Origin: Mesorhizobium sp. Pch-S
GTDB lineage: Bacteria; Pseudomonadota; Alphaproteobacteria; Rhizobiales; Rhizobiaceae
Length of the DNA: 64,000 nt
Reading direction: 5' to 3'
NCBI RefSeq assembly: GCF_004136315.1
Contig: NZ_CP029562.1
Coordinates: 3,991,501 to 4,055,500 of the forward strand
Position numbers and translations under genes: made by a program. The notes under the pieces are model-generated. The model made no database searches and had not been told where the DNA came from. It was given only the letters and a program-made list of their open reading frames with translations. Of the stretch, positions 38,206 to 48,144 are shown piece after piece. Positions within the stretch are counted from its first letter, which is position 1. Each line of letters starts with the position of its first letter.

Positions 38206-38975
38206 TTGCCTTCACGGGTTCGACCGCCGTCGGAAAGCGGTTGACCGGCCTCGCCGCGCAATATGTGAAACCCGCGCTGATGGAACTCGGCGGCCATGCG
38301 CCGGTCATTGTCTGTGATGATGCCGATCCAGTGAAGGCAGGCGTAACCTCGGCCATCCGCAAGGTACGCAATGCAGGCCAGGTCTGTACCTCGCCGACGC
38401 GCTTCTTCGTGCATGAGAAACTCTACAAGCCGTTCACCGACGCATTCGTCGAGCGCGCTCGCCTGGTGAAGACCGGCAACGGCCTCGAAGAGGGGACGGA
38501 GATGGGGCCGGTGGCGAACCATCGCCGAGTAGAAGCCCTGGAGGCGCTGGTGGCCGATGCGGTGTCAAAGGGTGCGAAGTTGCTGACTGGCGGGGTGCGA
38601 CCGGGTAATCGCGGCTACTTCTATCCGCCGACTGTCCTCGCAGATGTACCGGCCAATGCCCGGGTGATGCGCGAGGAACCATTCGGACCGCTCGCGGTGA
38701 TCAACCCGGTACCGTCGCTGGAAGACGCGATCAAGCAGGCGAATGGCGTGCCCTTCGGGCTCGCCGCCTATGCCTTCACCAACTCGGCCGCCAATGTCGA
38801 CCAGATCACCGACGATCTGGAGGCCGGCAACGTCTCCATCAACACGCTCGAAGCCTCGGTCGCCGAAACGCCATTCGGCGGCGTCAAGGAAAGCGGCTTC
38901 GGTCGCGAGGGCGGAGCGGAAGGCATCATGCATTACATGGTGGTGAAAACTGTCTCGCACCGCATGGCGATCTGA
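37944..38975 (+). CDS. Aldehyde dehydrogenase, catalytic part (frameshifted)
   Basis: Contains the rest of the enzyme: the cofactor-binding FSPWNFPLSQPARKIAGAL, the glutamate motif MELGGHAPVIV and catalytic Cys in RNAGQVCTSPTR, then EEPFGPLAV and SGFGREGG near the end. Restoring the missing base at about 37858 gives one 477-residue protein like succinate-semialdehyde/2-aminomuconate-semialdehyde dehydrogenases. It resembles the intact ALDH at 53961. The start at 37944 is simply the first in-frame ATG or similar. Substrate is inferred only from neighbours (3-HAO). Confidence 0.88.
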   Translation: MHHQPIGTVAAFSPWNFPLSQPARKIAGALAAGCSIIIKASEETPAGCLHIARAFHDAGLPAGVLNLVFGVPAQISEYLIPHEQVRLIAFTGSTAVGKRLTGLAAQYVKPALMELGGHAPVIVCDDADPVKAGVTSAIRKVRNAGQVCTSPTRFFVHEKLYKPFTDAFVERARLVKTGNGLEEGTEMGPVANHRRVEALEALVADAVSKGAKLLTGGVRPGNRGYFYPPTVLADVPANARVMREEPFGPLAVINPVPSLEDAIKQANGVPFGLAAYAFTNSAANVDQITDDLEAGNVSINTLEASVAETPFGGVKESGFGREGGAEGIMHYMVVKTVSHRMAI

Positions 38976-38990
38976 AGGGTTCACAAGCCG

Positions 38991-40537
<1,547 letters not shown>

Positions 40538-40551
40538 CGGGGATGAAGCAT

Positions 40552-40581
40552 CAGGACCTATTCCCATAGGGGTAGGTCCTG
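40552..40581. other. Intra-operon hairpin after 3-HAO
   Basis: CAGGACCTA (40552-40560) pairs perfectly with TAGGTCCTG (40573-40581). The loop contains CCC-ATA-GGG, which extends the stem. There is no T-run. It sits between the 3-HAO gene and the binding-protein gene and could set the high expression that such proteins need. Confidence 0.55.
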
Positions 40582-40634
40582 TCTAACCTGCCGACCAAGA
40601 AAAACGCCGAGACGGCGACAACGGAGGAGAACCA

Positions 40635-41792
40635 ATGCTTATGCGAAAGACACTGCTTGCCGCCTCGGCGCTTGTGGCCACGACGTTCGGCGCGCTGGCC
40701 GAGGATCCGGTCAAGATCGGCATGATCACGACGCTGTCCGGTCCGGCTGGCTATCTCGGCCAGGACGTGCGCGACGGTTTCAAGCTCGCCATGGAAGACA
40801 ACAAGATGGGCGGCGTCCCGGTCGAACTGCTGGTCGAGGATGACGGCCTGAAGCCTGGACAGGGCAAGCAGATCGCGGAGCGCTTCCTGAGTGAAAGCGG
40901 CGTCAAGCTGTTCACCGGCATCGTCTTCTCCAACGTCGCCGGCGCAACCGTGCCTGACATCGTCGATGGCGGCGCTTTCTACATCAGCCCCAATGCGGGT
41001 CCGTCGAATCTTGCCGGCAAGGGCTGCAATGAAAACTACTTCGTCGTGTCGTGGCAGAACGACAGCCTGCATGAGAGCGCCGGCCAGCTCGCCACCAATC
41101 TCGGATACAAGAAGGCGTTCATCCTGGCGCCGAACTATCAGGCCGGAAAAGACGCGCTTGCCGGCTTCAAGCGCTTCTTCAAGGGCGAGATCGCCGGCGA
41201 GGTCTACACCCGCCTCGACCAGACCGATTTTGCCGCCGAACTCGCGCAGATCCGTGCGGCAAAGCCGGATGTCGTCTTCCAGTTCCATCCGGGTGGCCTC
41301 GGCATCACCTTCCTTCGCCAGTATGAGCAGGCAGGCCTCGGCAAGGAAATCCCGATGGTGCTCGCCGAGCCGTCCATGGACGGCGTGACGCTGGCGGCCG
41401 TCGGTGAAGCTGCCGTGGGTGTAAACGTTTCGGCGCACTGGAATACGGACTTCGACAATCCGGCCAACAAGAAATTCATGGAAGCCTGGAACAAGGCCTA
41501 CAATCGTCCGGCCACCTACTATTCCAGCCAGGGTTACGATACCGGCCAGTTGATTGCTTCGGCGCTCAAGGCGACCGGTGGCAAGCTGGATGACTCTTTC
41601 CGCGATGCCCTGCGCAAGGCGGATTTCCAGTCGGTGCGCGGCAAGTTCGCTTTCGGTCCGAACCAGCATCCGATCCAGGACTGGTATGCGCTGAAGGTCG
41701 AGAAGGGCGCCGATGGCAAGCCGGTCATCAAGACCGTCGGCGAGGTGTTCAAGGATCACGGCGACGCCTATTCGGCCGACTGCAAGATGTAG
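40635..41792 (+). CDS. ABC transporter substrate-binding protein, Liv type
   Basis: 385 residues with a Sec signal ending FGALAED and a GGAGG site 7 bases before the ATG. Type I periplasmic fold (KIGMITTLSGPAGYLGQDVR). It is first of the adjacent Liv importer genes and a paralogue of the orphan at 31008. Proteins of this subgroup often bind aromatic acids rather than leucine. Given the enzymes in the same operon, an aromatic or heteroaromatic acid is my inferred ligand. Confidence 0.95.
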   Translation: MLMRKTLLAASALVATTFGALAEDPVKIGMITTLSGPAGYLGQDVRDGFKLAMEDNKMGGVPVELLVEDDGLKPGQGKQIAERFLSESGVKLFTGIVFSNVAGATVPDIVDGGAFYISPNAGPSNLAGKGCNENYFVVSWQNDSLHESAGQLATNLGYKKAFILAPNYQAGKDALAGFKRFFKGEIAGEVYTRLDQTDFAAELAQIRAAKPDVVFQFHPGGLGITFLRQYEQAGLGKEIPMVLAEPSMDGVTLAAVGEAAVGVNVSAHWNTDFDNPANKKFMEAWNKAYNRPATYYSSQGYDTGQLIASALKATGGKLDDSFRDALRKADFQSVRGKFAFGPNQHPIQDWYALKVEKGADGKPVIKTVGEVFKDHGDAYSADCKM

Positions 41793-41872
41793 TCGCGATA
41801 GCGCCGAATTGAGAGGAGAGGCGGCCATGCGCCGTCTCTCCGTGATTTCCCGTTTGCCGAAGTGACCGCGCG

Positions 41873-42787
41873 ATGACGCTCTTCCTCGAACAATTGCTGA
41901 ACGGTGTGCAGTTCGGCGTGATGCTGTTCCTGATGGCTGCTGGCCTGACCCTGATTTTCGGCATCATGGGCGTCATCAACCTGGCGCATGGCTCCATTTA
42001 CATGATCGGCGCCTATGCCGGCACGTTCGTTGCAACCGAGACCGGCTCGTTCTGGCTGGGCATTCCGGCGGCGCTCGCTGCCGCGGCGCTCGCCGGCGTC
42101 GCGATCGAATTCCTGGTCGTGCGCCGGCTCTACGGTCGCGATCATCTCGACCAGGTGCTTGCCACCTTCGGTCTCATCCTGATCTTCAACCAGGCGGTCA
42201 CCATGCTGTTCGGCCGCCAGCCACTGTTCGTGCAGATGCCCTCCATTCTGGACGGATCGGTCGAACTGCTGCCTGGGCTCTCTTATCCGATCTATCGCCT
42301 TGCCATCATCCTGGTTGGGCTGCTGGTCGCGTTCGGGCTCTATCTGCTGATCAACCGCACACGCATCGGCATGCTGGTGCGCGCCGGCTCCACCAATCGC
42401 GAAATGGTGCGCGCGCTGGGCGTCGATGTGCGGCTGCTTTATACGCTGGTGTTCGGCCTCGGTGCCTTGCTGGCCGGGCTTGCCGGTTTCATGGCCGGGC
42501 CGATCCTGGCCGTGCAGATCGGCATGGGCGAGCAGATCCTGATCACCACCTTCGTGGTCGTGGTCATCGGCGGTGTCGGCTCCATTCGCGGCGCCTTCTT
42601 CGCCAGCCTGATCCTCGGCATCGTCGATACTGGCCTGCGCGCCTATCTGCCGGGGCTGCTCAGGCAAGTTATGGTCGGCCCGGAGGCCGATGCTCTCGGT
42701 GCCGGCATTTCCTCCATGGGCATCTATCTGTTGATGGCCATCGTCCTGTTGATCCGGCCCAAGGGCCTGTTCATCCGTAATTCCTGA
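41873..42787 (+). CDS. ABC transporter permease LivH family
   Basis: 304 residues, about eight membrane helices, with the LivH start FLEQLLNGVQFGVMLFLMAAGL and the conserved GVINLAHGSIYMIGAYAG. First of two permeases in the importer. It follows the binding-protein gene by 80 bases. Confidence 0.95.
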   Translation: MTLFLEQLLNGVQFGVMLFLMAAGLTLIFGIMGVINLAHGSIYMIGAYAGTFVATETGSFWLGIPAALAAAALAGVAIEFLVVRRLYGRDHLDQVLATFGLILIFNQAVTMLFGRQPLFVQMPSILDGSVELLPGLSYPIYRLAIILVGLLVAFGLYLLINRTRIGMLVRAGSTNREMVRALGVDVRLLYTLVFGLGALLAGLAGFMAGPILAVQIGMGEQILITTFVVVVIGGVGSIRGAFFASLILGIVDTGLRAYLPGLLRQVMVGPEADALGAGISSMGIYLLMAIVLLIRPKGLFIRNS

Positions 42788-43786
42788 TTGGGCTTGATTG
42801 TGAACAGCGAAACTTCCTTCAAGCGCCCGGCACTGCTCGCAGCCGTACTGATCGTGCTGCTCGCATTGCCGATGATCGCGGATGCGACCGGCTATTCGGC
42901 GCTCACCTCGCTTGCGACGCGCATCCTGATCTACGGCATCGCAGCGGCCAGCCTCAACCTGGTGCTCGGCTACGGTGGGCTGGTCAGCTTCGGCCACGCC
43001 GCCTTCTTCGGCATTGGCGGCTATGTCGTCGGCATCCTCTATCAGCACTATTCGCTCGATGAGCCACTGTTTGGCTTCATTCCGGGTACGAACCAGATGC
43101 TGATCACGCTGCCGGCAGCGATCCTGATCTCCGGTCTTGCGGCAGCTGCGATCGGCGCGCTGTCGCTGCGCACCGGCGGCGTGCAGTTCATCATGATCAC
43201 GCTCGCCTTCGCCCAGATGCTGTTCTTCCTGTTCGTGTCGCTGAAAACCTATGGCGGCGACGACGGCCTGATCATTCGCCGGACCAACGAATTGCCGGGC
43301 CTGAACATGCGCGACAAGCAGACGGTCTATTATGTCTGTCTCTTCATCACCGTGGCCTTCTTCGCCCTGTTGTGGCGCATCGTGAACTCGCGCTTCGGCA
43401 ATGTGCTGGTCGGCCTGCGCCAGAGCGAGAAGCGCATGGCGGCGATCGGCTTGCCGGCCTACCGCTACCGGCTGATGGCATTCATCATCTCCGGCATGGG
43501 CTGCGGGCTCGCGGGGGCGCTGATGGCCAATTTCCTGCGTTTCACCAGCCCGGACATGATGCACTGGACCAAGTCGGGCGAACTGATGGTGATGGTCATC
43601 CTTGGCGGTGTCGGGACCCTCTTTGGGCCACTGATCGGCGCTGCCGTCTTCATCGTCCTGGAAACCTCTCTGGCAGCGTGGACGGAAAACTGGCAGCTGG
43701 CCCTCGGCTTCATCCTGTTGTTCGTGGTGCTCTACACCCATGGCGGCGTTCAGGCCCTTGTGCTGCGTCTGATGGGGAAACGCTGA
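42788..43786 (+). CDS. ABC transporter permease LivM family
   Basis: 332 residues if the TTG at 42788 starts it; the GTG at 42800 is an alternative and neither has a strong ribosome site. The LivM core LNLVLGYGGLVSFGHAAFFGIGGY and the later helix GGVGTLFGPLIGAAVF are clear. The stop overlaps the ATPase start (TGATG). Confidence 0.94.
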   Translation: MGLIVNSETSFKRPALLAAVLIVLLALPMIADATGYSALTSLATRILIYGIAAASLNLVLGYGGLVSFGHAAFFGIGGYVVGILYQHYSLDEPLFGFIPGTNQMLITLPAAILISGLAAAAIGALSLRTGGVQFIMITLAFAQMLFFLFVSLKTYGGDDGLIIRRTNELPGLNMRDKQTVYYVCLFITVAFFALLWRIVNSRFGNVLVGLRQSEKRMAAIGLPAYRYRLMAFIISGMGCGLAGALMANFLRFTSPDMMHWTKSGELMVMVILGGVGTLFGPLIGAAVFIVLETSLAAWTENWQLALGFILLFVVLYTHGGVQALVLRLMGKR

Positions 43787-44544
43787 TGACCCAGCCGATC
43801 CTCAATGTTCGCGGGCTGGTGAAACGCTTCGGCGGTTTGCTTGCGACCGACCATGTCGACCTGACAGTGCAGCCGGGCGAAATCCACGCATTGATCGGGC
43901 CGAATGGCGCCGGCAAGACGACACTGATCTCCCAGCTGATGGGCGAGCTGAAACCCAACGAAGGAACCGTTGAATTGGCCGGGCAATCGCTGGATGCCTT
44001 GCCAACTGCACGGCGTGTTGGCCTCGGGCTGGCCCGCACCTTCCAGATCACCTGCCTGCTTCCCGATTACACCGTGCTCGACAATGTCGCGCTGGCCGTG
44101 CAGGTGCGGCAGGGCCACTCGTTCCGTTTCTGGAAAAGTGTCCGTGCCGATCGCTCGCTGCGCGATGAGGCTATTGCCTTCCTGGCCGGCACCGGTCTGG
44201 AACCGCGCGCGAACGAACTGGTCGCCAATCTCTCTCATGGCGAGCAGAAGCAGCTGGAACTTTCCGTGGCTCTGGCGACACGACCCCGCCTGCTTTTGCT
44301 CGACGAGCCGATGGCCGGTCTCGGCCATGCCGAGAGCCAGCAGATGATCGAAACCCTGCGTGGGCTGAAGAACCAGGTCTCGATGCTGCTCGTCGAGCAC
44401 GACATGGACGCCGTTTTCGCGCTCGCGGATCGGATATCGGTCCTGGTCTACGGGCGTGTCATTGCCAGCGGCAGTGTCGACGAAATCCGGCAGAATCCGG
44501 AAGTGCGCACGGCCTATCTGGGAGAAGGGGACGAGCTGTGCTGA
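43786..44544 (+). CDS. ABC transporter ATP-binding protein LivG family
   Basis: 252 residues. Walker A GPNGAGKTT near residue 38, signature LSHGEQKQLEL (LSGGQ variant) near 148, Walker B LLLLDEPMAGL, and the switch His in LLVEHDMDAVF. It overlaps LivM by 1 base and LivF by 7. It energises the importer with LivF. Confidence 0.95.
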   Translation: MTQPILNVRGLVKRFGGLLATDHVDLTVQPGEIHALIGPNGAGKTTLISQLMGELKPNEGTVELAGQSLDALPTARRVGLGLARTFQITCLLPDYTVLDNVALAVQVRQGHSFRFWKSVRADRSLRDEAIAFLAGTGLEPRANELVANLSHGEQKQLELSVALATRPRLLLLDEPMAGLGHAESQQMIETLRGLKNQVSMLLVEHDMDAVFALADRISVLVYGRVIASGSVDEIRQNPEVRTAYLGEGDELC

Positions 44545-45239
44545 AGGTCGCGAAGCTGCAGTCCGCCTATGGGCGAAGCCAGGTCCTGTTCGATGTGGCA
44601 CTGGAGATCGGCGATGGCGAGGTCGTCACGCTGCTTGGCCGCAACGGCATGGGCAAGACCACGACCGTCAAATCCATCATGGGACTGCTGAAGCCACTTT
44701 CGGGCGAACTGCATTTCAGTGGGCAAAACGTGCTGGGCGCCGCACCGGAACGCGTGGCGCGGCTCGGCGTCGGGCTGGTACCTGAAGGGCGTCATACCTT
44801 CTCGACGCTGACGGTTCGCGAAAATCTCGTCGCAACGGCCGCCAACCGGCTGGGGCGCAAGAACCCGTGGACGCTGGAGCGGATCTATGCGCTGTTTCCG
44901 CGCCTGCGCGAGCGGGCCGGCCAGGCCGCTGGAACCTTGTCGGGCGGCGAGCAGCAGATGCTGGTTGTCAGCCGTGCGCTGATGACCAACCCGAAGCTGC
45001 TCATCCTCGACGAAGCCACGGAAGGCCTGGCGCCGGTGATCCGTGCCGAGATCTGGGGCTGCATCGAGGCCCTCAAAGCGGAAGGCCAATCGATCCTGCT
45101 GATCGACAAGAACCTGCATGTCCTGAAGCGTCTGGCCGATCGCCACTACATTCTCGAAAAGGGCCGTACGGTCTGGTCCGGCAACAGTCAGGATCTGACG
45201 CGTGACGCCGAACTGGTGCATGGTTATGTCGGCCTCTGA
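44538..45239 (+). CDS. ABC transporter ATP-binding protein LivF family
   Basis: GTG start at 44538; 233 residues. Walker A GRNGMGKTT, signature LSGGEQQMLVVSRALM and Walker B LLILDEATEGLAP are intact. The switch position reads LLIDKNLHVL, with Lys where LivG has His, a common LivF-branch variation that lowers hydrolysis at that site. Overlaps the aspartate dehydrogenase start by 14 bases. Confidence 0.95.
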   Translation: MLKVAKLQSAYGRSQVLFDVALEIGDGEVVTLLGRNGMGKTTTVKSIMGLLKPLSGELHFSGQNVLGAAPERVARLGVGLVPEGRHTFSTLTVRENLVATAANRLGRKNPWTLERIYALFPRLRERAGQAAGTLSGGEQQMLVVSRALMTNPKLLILDEATEGLAPVIRAEIWGCIEALKAEGQSILLIDKNLHVLKRLADRHYILEKGRTVWSGNSQDLTRDAELVHGYVGL

Positions 45240-46047
45240 CCGGCGACGCCTCAACCTGTGTTTCGTCGGCTGGGGGGCGATTGCCCGGCGTGTCGGCGAG
45301 CTGTTGTCGGAACGTCACTCGCATGGTGTCAACATCGTCGCGGTGGCTGTGCGTGACCACCATCGTCAACGTCAGGATCTGCCGGCCGAGGTTCGGTTGA
45401 TCTCGGAGCCCGGCGAGTTGGCGGGGCTCGATATCGATATGGTGATCGAAGCGGCGGGCCGTGATGCCGTCGCGGTCTGGGGCGAGGCGGCATTGCGTTA
45501 TGCCGCCAGTTTCATCGTCTCATCCACCAGCGCGTTCTGCGATGATGTGCTGCTTGAGCGGCTCATCTCGGTGGCAAAGGAGACGGGCAGCCGCATCGTT
45601 ATTCCTTCGGGCGCCTTGGGCGATCTCGGTGCGCTGGCCGCCGCCGGCATCCTGCCGCTGCAGGAGGTTGTCCATACCATCGTCAAGCCGCCGCGCGCCT
45701 GGCGTGGTACGCCGGCCGAAACCATGCTCGACCTGGAGACGCTTGCGGTCGCTTCACCGTTCTTCGATGGCAGTGCACGCGAGGCCGCTGATCGTTTCCC
45801 TCAGAACGCCAATGTCGCGGTGATTTCGGCGCTGTCGGGCATCGGTCTCGACAAGACGAGGGTGGTGCTGGTGGCCGATCCGGCAGCACGCCGCAATGCC
45901 CATCGGGTCGAAGCCTCTGGCGCCTTCGGCAGGCTCGACCTCACTCTCGAGAACGAGCCGTTAGCCACCAACCCGAAATCCTCGGAAATGACCGCGCTCA
46001 GCCTTGTGCGCCTTGTCGAAAACGCCGTTGCGCCGCTTGTGCGCTAA
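45226..46047 (+). CDS. nadX: L-aspartate dehydrogenase (NadX/DUF108 family)
   Basis: The ATG at 45226 gives 273 residues. N-terminal NAD(P) fold (LCFVGWGAIARRVGELL); C-terminal domain with VIPSGALGDLGALAAA and the active-site His-containing VVHTIVKPPRAW. NadX oxidises aspartate to iminoaspartate, used to make quinolinate or released as oxaloacetate and ammonia. As last gene of a catabolic operon that also holds 3-HAO, it may act on a related amino acid intermediate. That role is inference. Confidence 0.88.
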   Translation: MSASDRRRLNLCFVGWGAIARRVGELLSERHSHGVNIVAVAVRDHHRQRQDLPAEVRLISEPGELAGLDIDMVIEAAGRDAVAVWGEAALRYAASFIVSSTSAFCDDVLLERLISVAKETGSRIVIPSGALGDLGALAAAGILPLQEVVHTIVKPPRAWRGTPAETMLDLETLAVASPFFDGSAREAADRFPQNANVAVISALSGIGLDKTRVVLVADPAARRNAHRVEASGAFGRLDLTLENEPLATNPKSSEMTALSLVRLVENAVAPLVR

Positions 46048-46063
46048 TCATCAAAGCCCTGTC

Positions 46064-46168
46064 TAGAGCATTTCCGGCGAAATAGAATCGCCGACAATAC
46101 TCTATCTCTTTGTTTTGACGCAATTTCCGGACGCAAAACCACTGCACACTTTTGCTGGAATGGCTCTA
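46064..46168. repeat. RIME-like intergenic repeat (about 105 bp)
   Basis: The ends TAGAGCATTTCC (46064) and GGAATGGCTCTA (to 46168) are imperfect inverted repeats. The interior carries CTCTATCTCTTTGTTTTGACGC and GCAAAACCACTGCACACTTTT in separate pieces, a sequence type I recognise from intergenic mosaic elements of Rhizobium, Sinorhizobium and Mesorhizobium. Its right end supplies the TAG stop of the CDF transporter gene. Confidence 0.75.
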
Positions 46169-47035
46169 ATTTGCCCACTCCGGGTCGGTGGTGAAGGCGA
46201 TGGTCAGCCAGCGGTCCGGACCCTCGTCGCCGAGAGCCTCGCCGACCTCATCGCGAATGAGGTCCCATTCCTGCAGTCTTTTTGCGGGCCAGTCCGATGG
46301 CACGATGAAGAATAATTCGATCTGTCTGCCACGACCGACCCTGGCGACATAGGCGCGATAGTCCAGGAAGCCGTGACGCTTCACCGTTCCCTCGGCGACC
46401 TGATCGACATGGCGCTTGAGGTCCGCCGGGGTAACCAGAAGAATGTCCGCCAGCGCCTGTTTGATCGTGCCGAGCGGGATCGGGATGATGATCACGCAGA
46501 CTGCGGCAAGCACGACCGGATCGACATAGGGCGATGTCCATTCCAGGCTGGTGCCTTGCACCAGATAGCCGAAGACGAAGGCGATGAACAAGGCTGCCGT
46601 CAGGGAGGCCGACATGACCCAGGCCTTGGCGTCGAGGGCGACAAAATCCGACTGGATGGTACGGTTTGCCCGGTGGCCGTAGATCGCCATGCCGATGGTC
46701 ACGGCGAGGGTCACCACCGCATAGATGATGGCCTGGTCGAAGTTCAATTCGCGCCCGCCGGACATGATGCTGCCGATGGCGTTGATCAAGGCATAGATCG
46801 CGGCGCCGGAAAGCATGATGCCATTGAGGCCGAGCACCATTGGCTCGAGATGCCAGAAGCCCATGGTGAAGTGTTTCACTAGCTTGCCTCGGGCCGGCCC
46901 GACCGCCGTCGACGAAGCGATCAGATTGGCAACGAGAAGGGCAACGATCGTCATGGTCGCGTCGGTCAGCGCATAGATACCGTCGAAGACGATGGCGAAG
47001 GAGCCTGACAGAAGGCCGAACACGATGCCGATCAC
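46166..47035 (-). CDS. Cation diffusion facilitator (CDF) family metal transporter
   Basis: From the GTG at 47035 the product is 289 residues: about five or six membrane helices with the metal site FDGIYALTDATMT in TM2 and a cytoplasmic domain with a SDWPAKRLQEWDLIRDEVGE segment. Homology-like sequence extends upstream without a stop (GTEQGVLRISIIVTFALA). GGAGAGG precedes an in-frame ATA at 47090-47092, so the original start is probably this ATA (308 residues), the GTG giving a protein lacking much of TM1. Metal specificity unknown. Confidence 0.85.
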   Translation of the reverse strand: MIGIVFGLLSGSFAIVFDGIYALTDATMTIVALLVANLIASSTAVGPARGKLVKHFTMGFWHLEPMVLGLNGIMLSGAAIYALINAIGSIMSGGRELNFDQAIIYAVVTLAVTIGMAIYGHRANRTIQSDFVALDAKAWVMSASLTAALFIAFVFGYLVQGTSLEWTSPYVDPVVLAAVCVIIIPIPLGTIKQALADILLVTPADLKRHVDQVAEGTVKRHGFLDYRAYVARVGRGRQIELFFIVPSDWPAKRLQEWDLIRDEVGEALGDEGPDRWLTIAFTTDPEWAN

Positions 47036-47130
47036 GGCCAGGGCGAAGGTGACGATGATCGATATCCGGAGAACGCCCTGTTCCGTACCTATCGCCGCGT
47101 CCTCTCCGTTTGGTTCAGCATGTCCGCGTC

Positions 47131-48042
47131 TTATGCGGCGGATTTGATCCCTTCGTCCAGCAGCCAGCTTCGCAGCATGGCCACTTCCGGCCGCGCAAGA
47201 CTGGCTTCCGGTGTCATCATCACATAGGGCTGGCGGATCGGTAGCGAGATGCCGAAGGCGTCGACGAGGCGCCCGCTCTCCAGTTCCTGCTCGACCATGA
47301 AGTCCGGCACGAGCGCAAATCCGGCACCAGCGCTGCAGGCCTCGATCGCCAGATGCACCAGATTGAAGGAAAGCGTCGAGCGCAGTTCGAGATGGCCGAA
47401 GCCGGTGGCAGCAAACCAGGCCTCCCAGCCTTCGTCGTGCCAGCCCGGTTCGGCAAAATCCACCTTGATCAACGGCCGTGACAACAGGTCGGCGGGCGTC
47501 GGCGCCGGCGGCAGGGTTTCGACGAGACGGGGAGAGGCCACGACGACCAGTCTTCCACCGATCAGCGTGTCCTGCCGGACGCCTGGGATGGTGCCGCGGC
47601 CGTGGTAGATGGCGAGATCGGGGTCGCGTTCATTGGCATTCCAGCGATGCGGTAGTGCCTGCACCGCGATCTGGATGTCGGGATGCAGCGCGCGGAATTT
47701 TCCAATGCGCGGCGCCAGCCATTTCGAGGCCAGCGAGAACTGGCAGCGTACCGTCACGCTGCTGGTACCACCCGGCGCGCGCGCCGCGACCGCGGCCGAG
47801 GTGATCTGGTCGAAGATCGCACCCAGGCGGGTCGCAAAGACACGTCCGGTCTCGGTGAGCCGGACGCCATTTGCGCGTCGTTCGAACAGCGGATCTCCGA
47901 CCCAGTCCTCCAGCTGTTTCATCTGGTGGCTGATGGCGCCTGGCGTGACGCCGAGTTCTCCACCGGCGCGGGCGAAACTCAAATGACGTGCGGCGGCCTC
48001 GAATGCACGCAGGGCTGGGAGTGGTGGCAGGTGCCGCGACAT
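47131..48042 (-). CDS. LysR family regulator, GcvA type
   Basis: 303 residues from the ATG at 48042 (MSRHLPPLPALRAFEAAARH), HTH with VTPGAISHQMKQLEDWVG, then an effector domain. The PLPALRAFEAAARHLSF style is typical of the GcvA/AmpR branch. It is divergent from the M20 peptidase gene, with 102 bases between them, and probably regulates the peptidase and the amino-acid importer behind it. Confidence 0.92.
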   Translation of the reverse strand: MSRHLPPLPALRAFEAAARHLSFARAGGELGVTPGAISHQMKQLEDWVGDPLFERRANGVRLTETGRVFATRLGAIFDQITSAAVAARAPGGTSSVTVRCQFSLASKWLAPRIGKFRALHPDIQIAVQALPHRWNANERDPDLAIYHGRGTIPGVRQDTLIGGRLVVVASPRLVETLPPAPTPADLLSRPLIKVDFAEPGWHDEGWEAWFAATGFGHLELRSTLSFNLVHLAIEACSAGAGFALVPDFMVEQELESGRLVDAFGISLPIRQPYVMMTPEASLARPEVAMLRSWLLDEGIKSAA

Positions 48043-48144
48043 GGTGAGGCTTAATCCTATTGAGGCTAACCGAGAAAACTTTTGGTTTGCTCGCATAATC
48101 TTTGGCGTGACATCGTTCTGTCAAGAATTCGAATGAGCAGGATT

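Noticed and set aside
41768..43741. 657-codon minus-strand open frame over the Liv permeases
   Set aside because: The composition (His/Gln/Asp/Arg repeats) is that of an antisense reading of hydrophobic codons, and the plus-strand LivH/LivM are certain.
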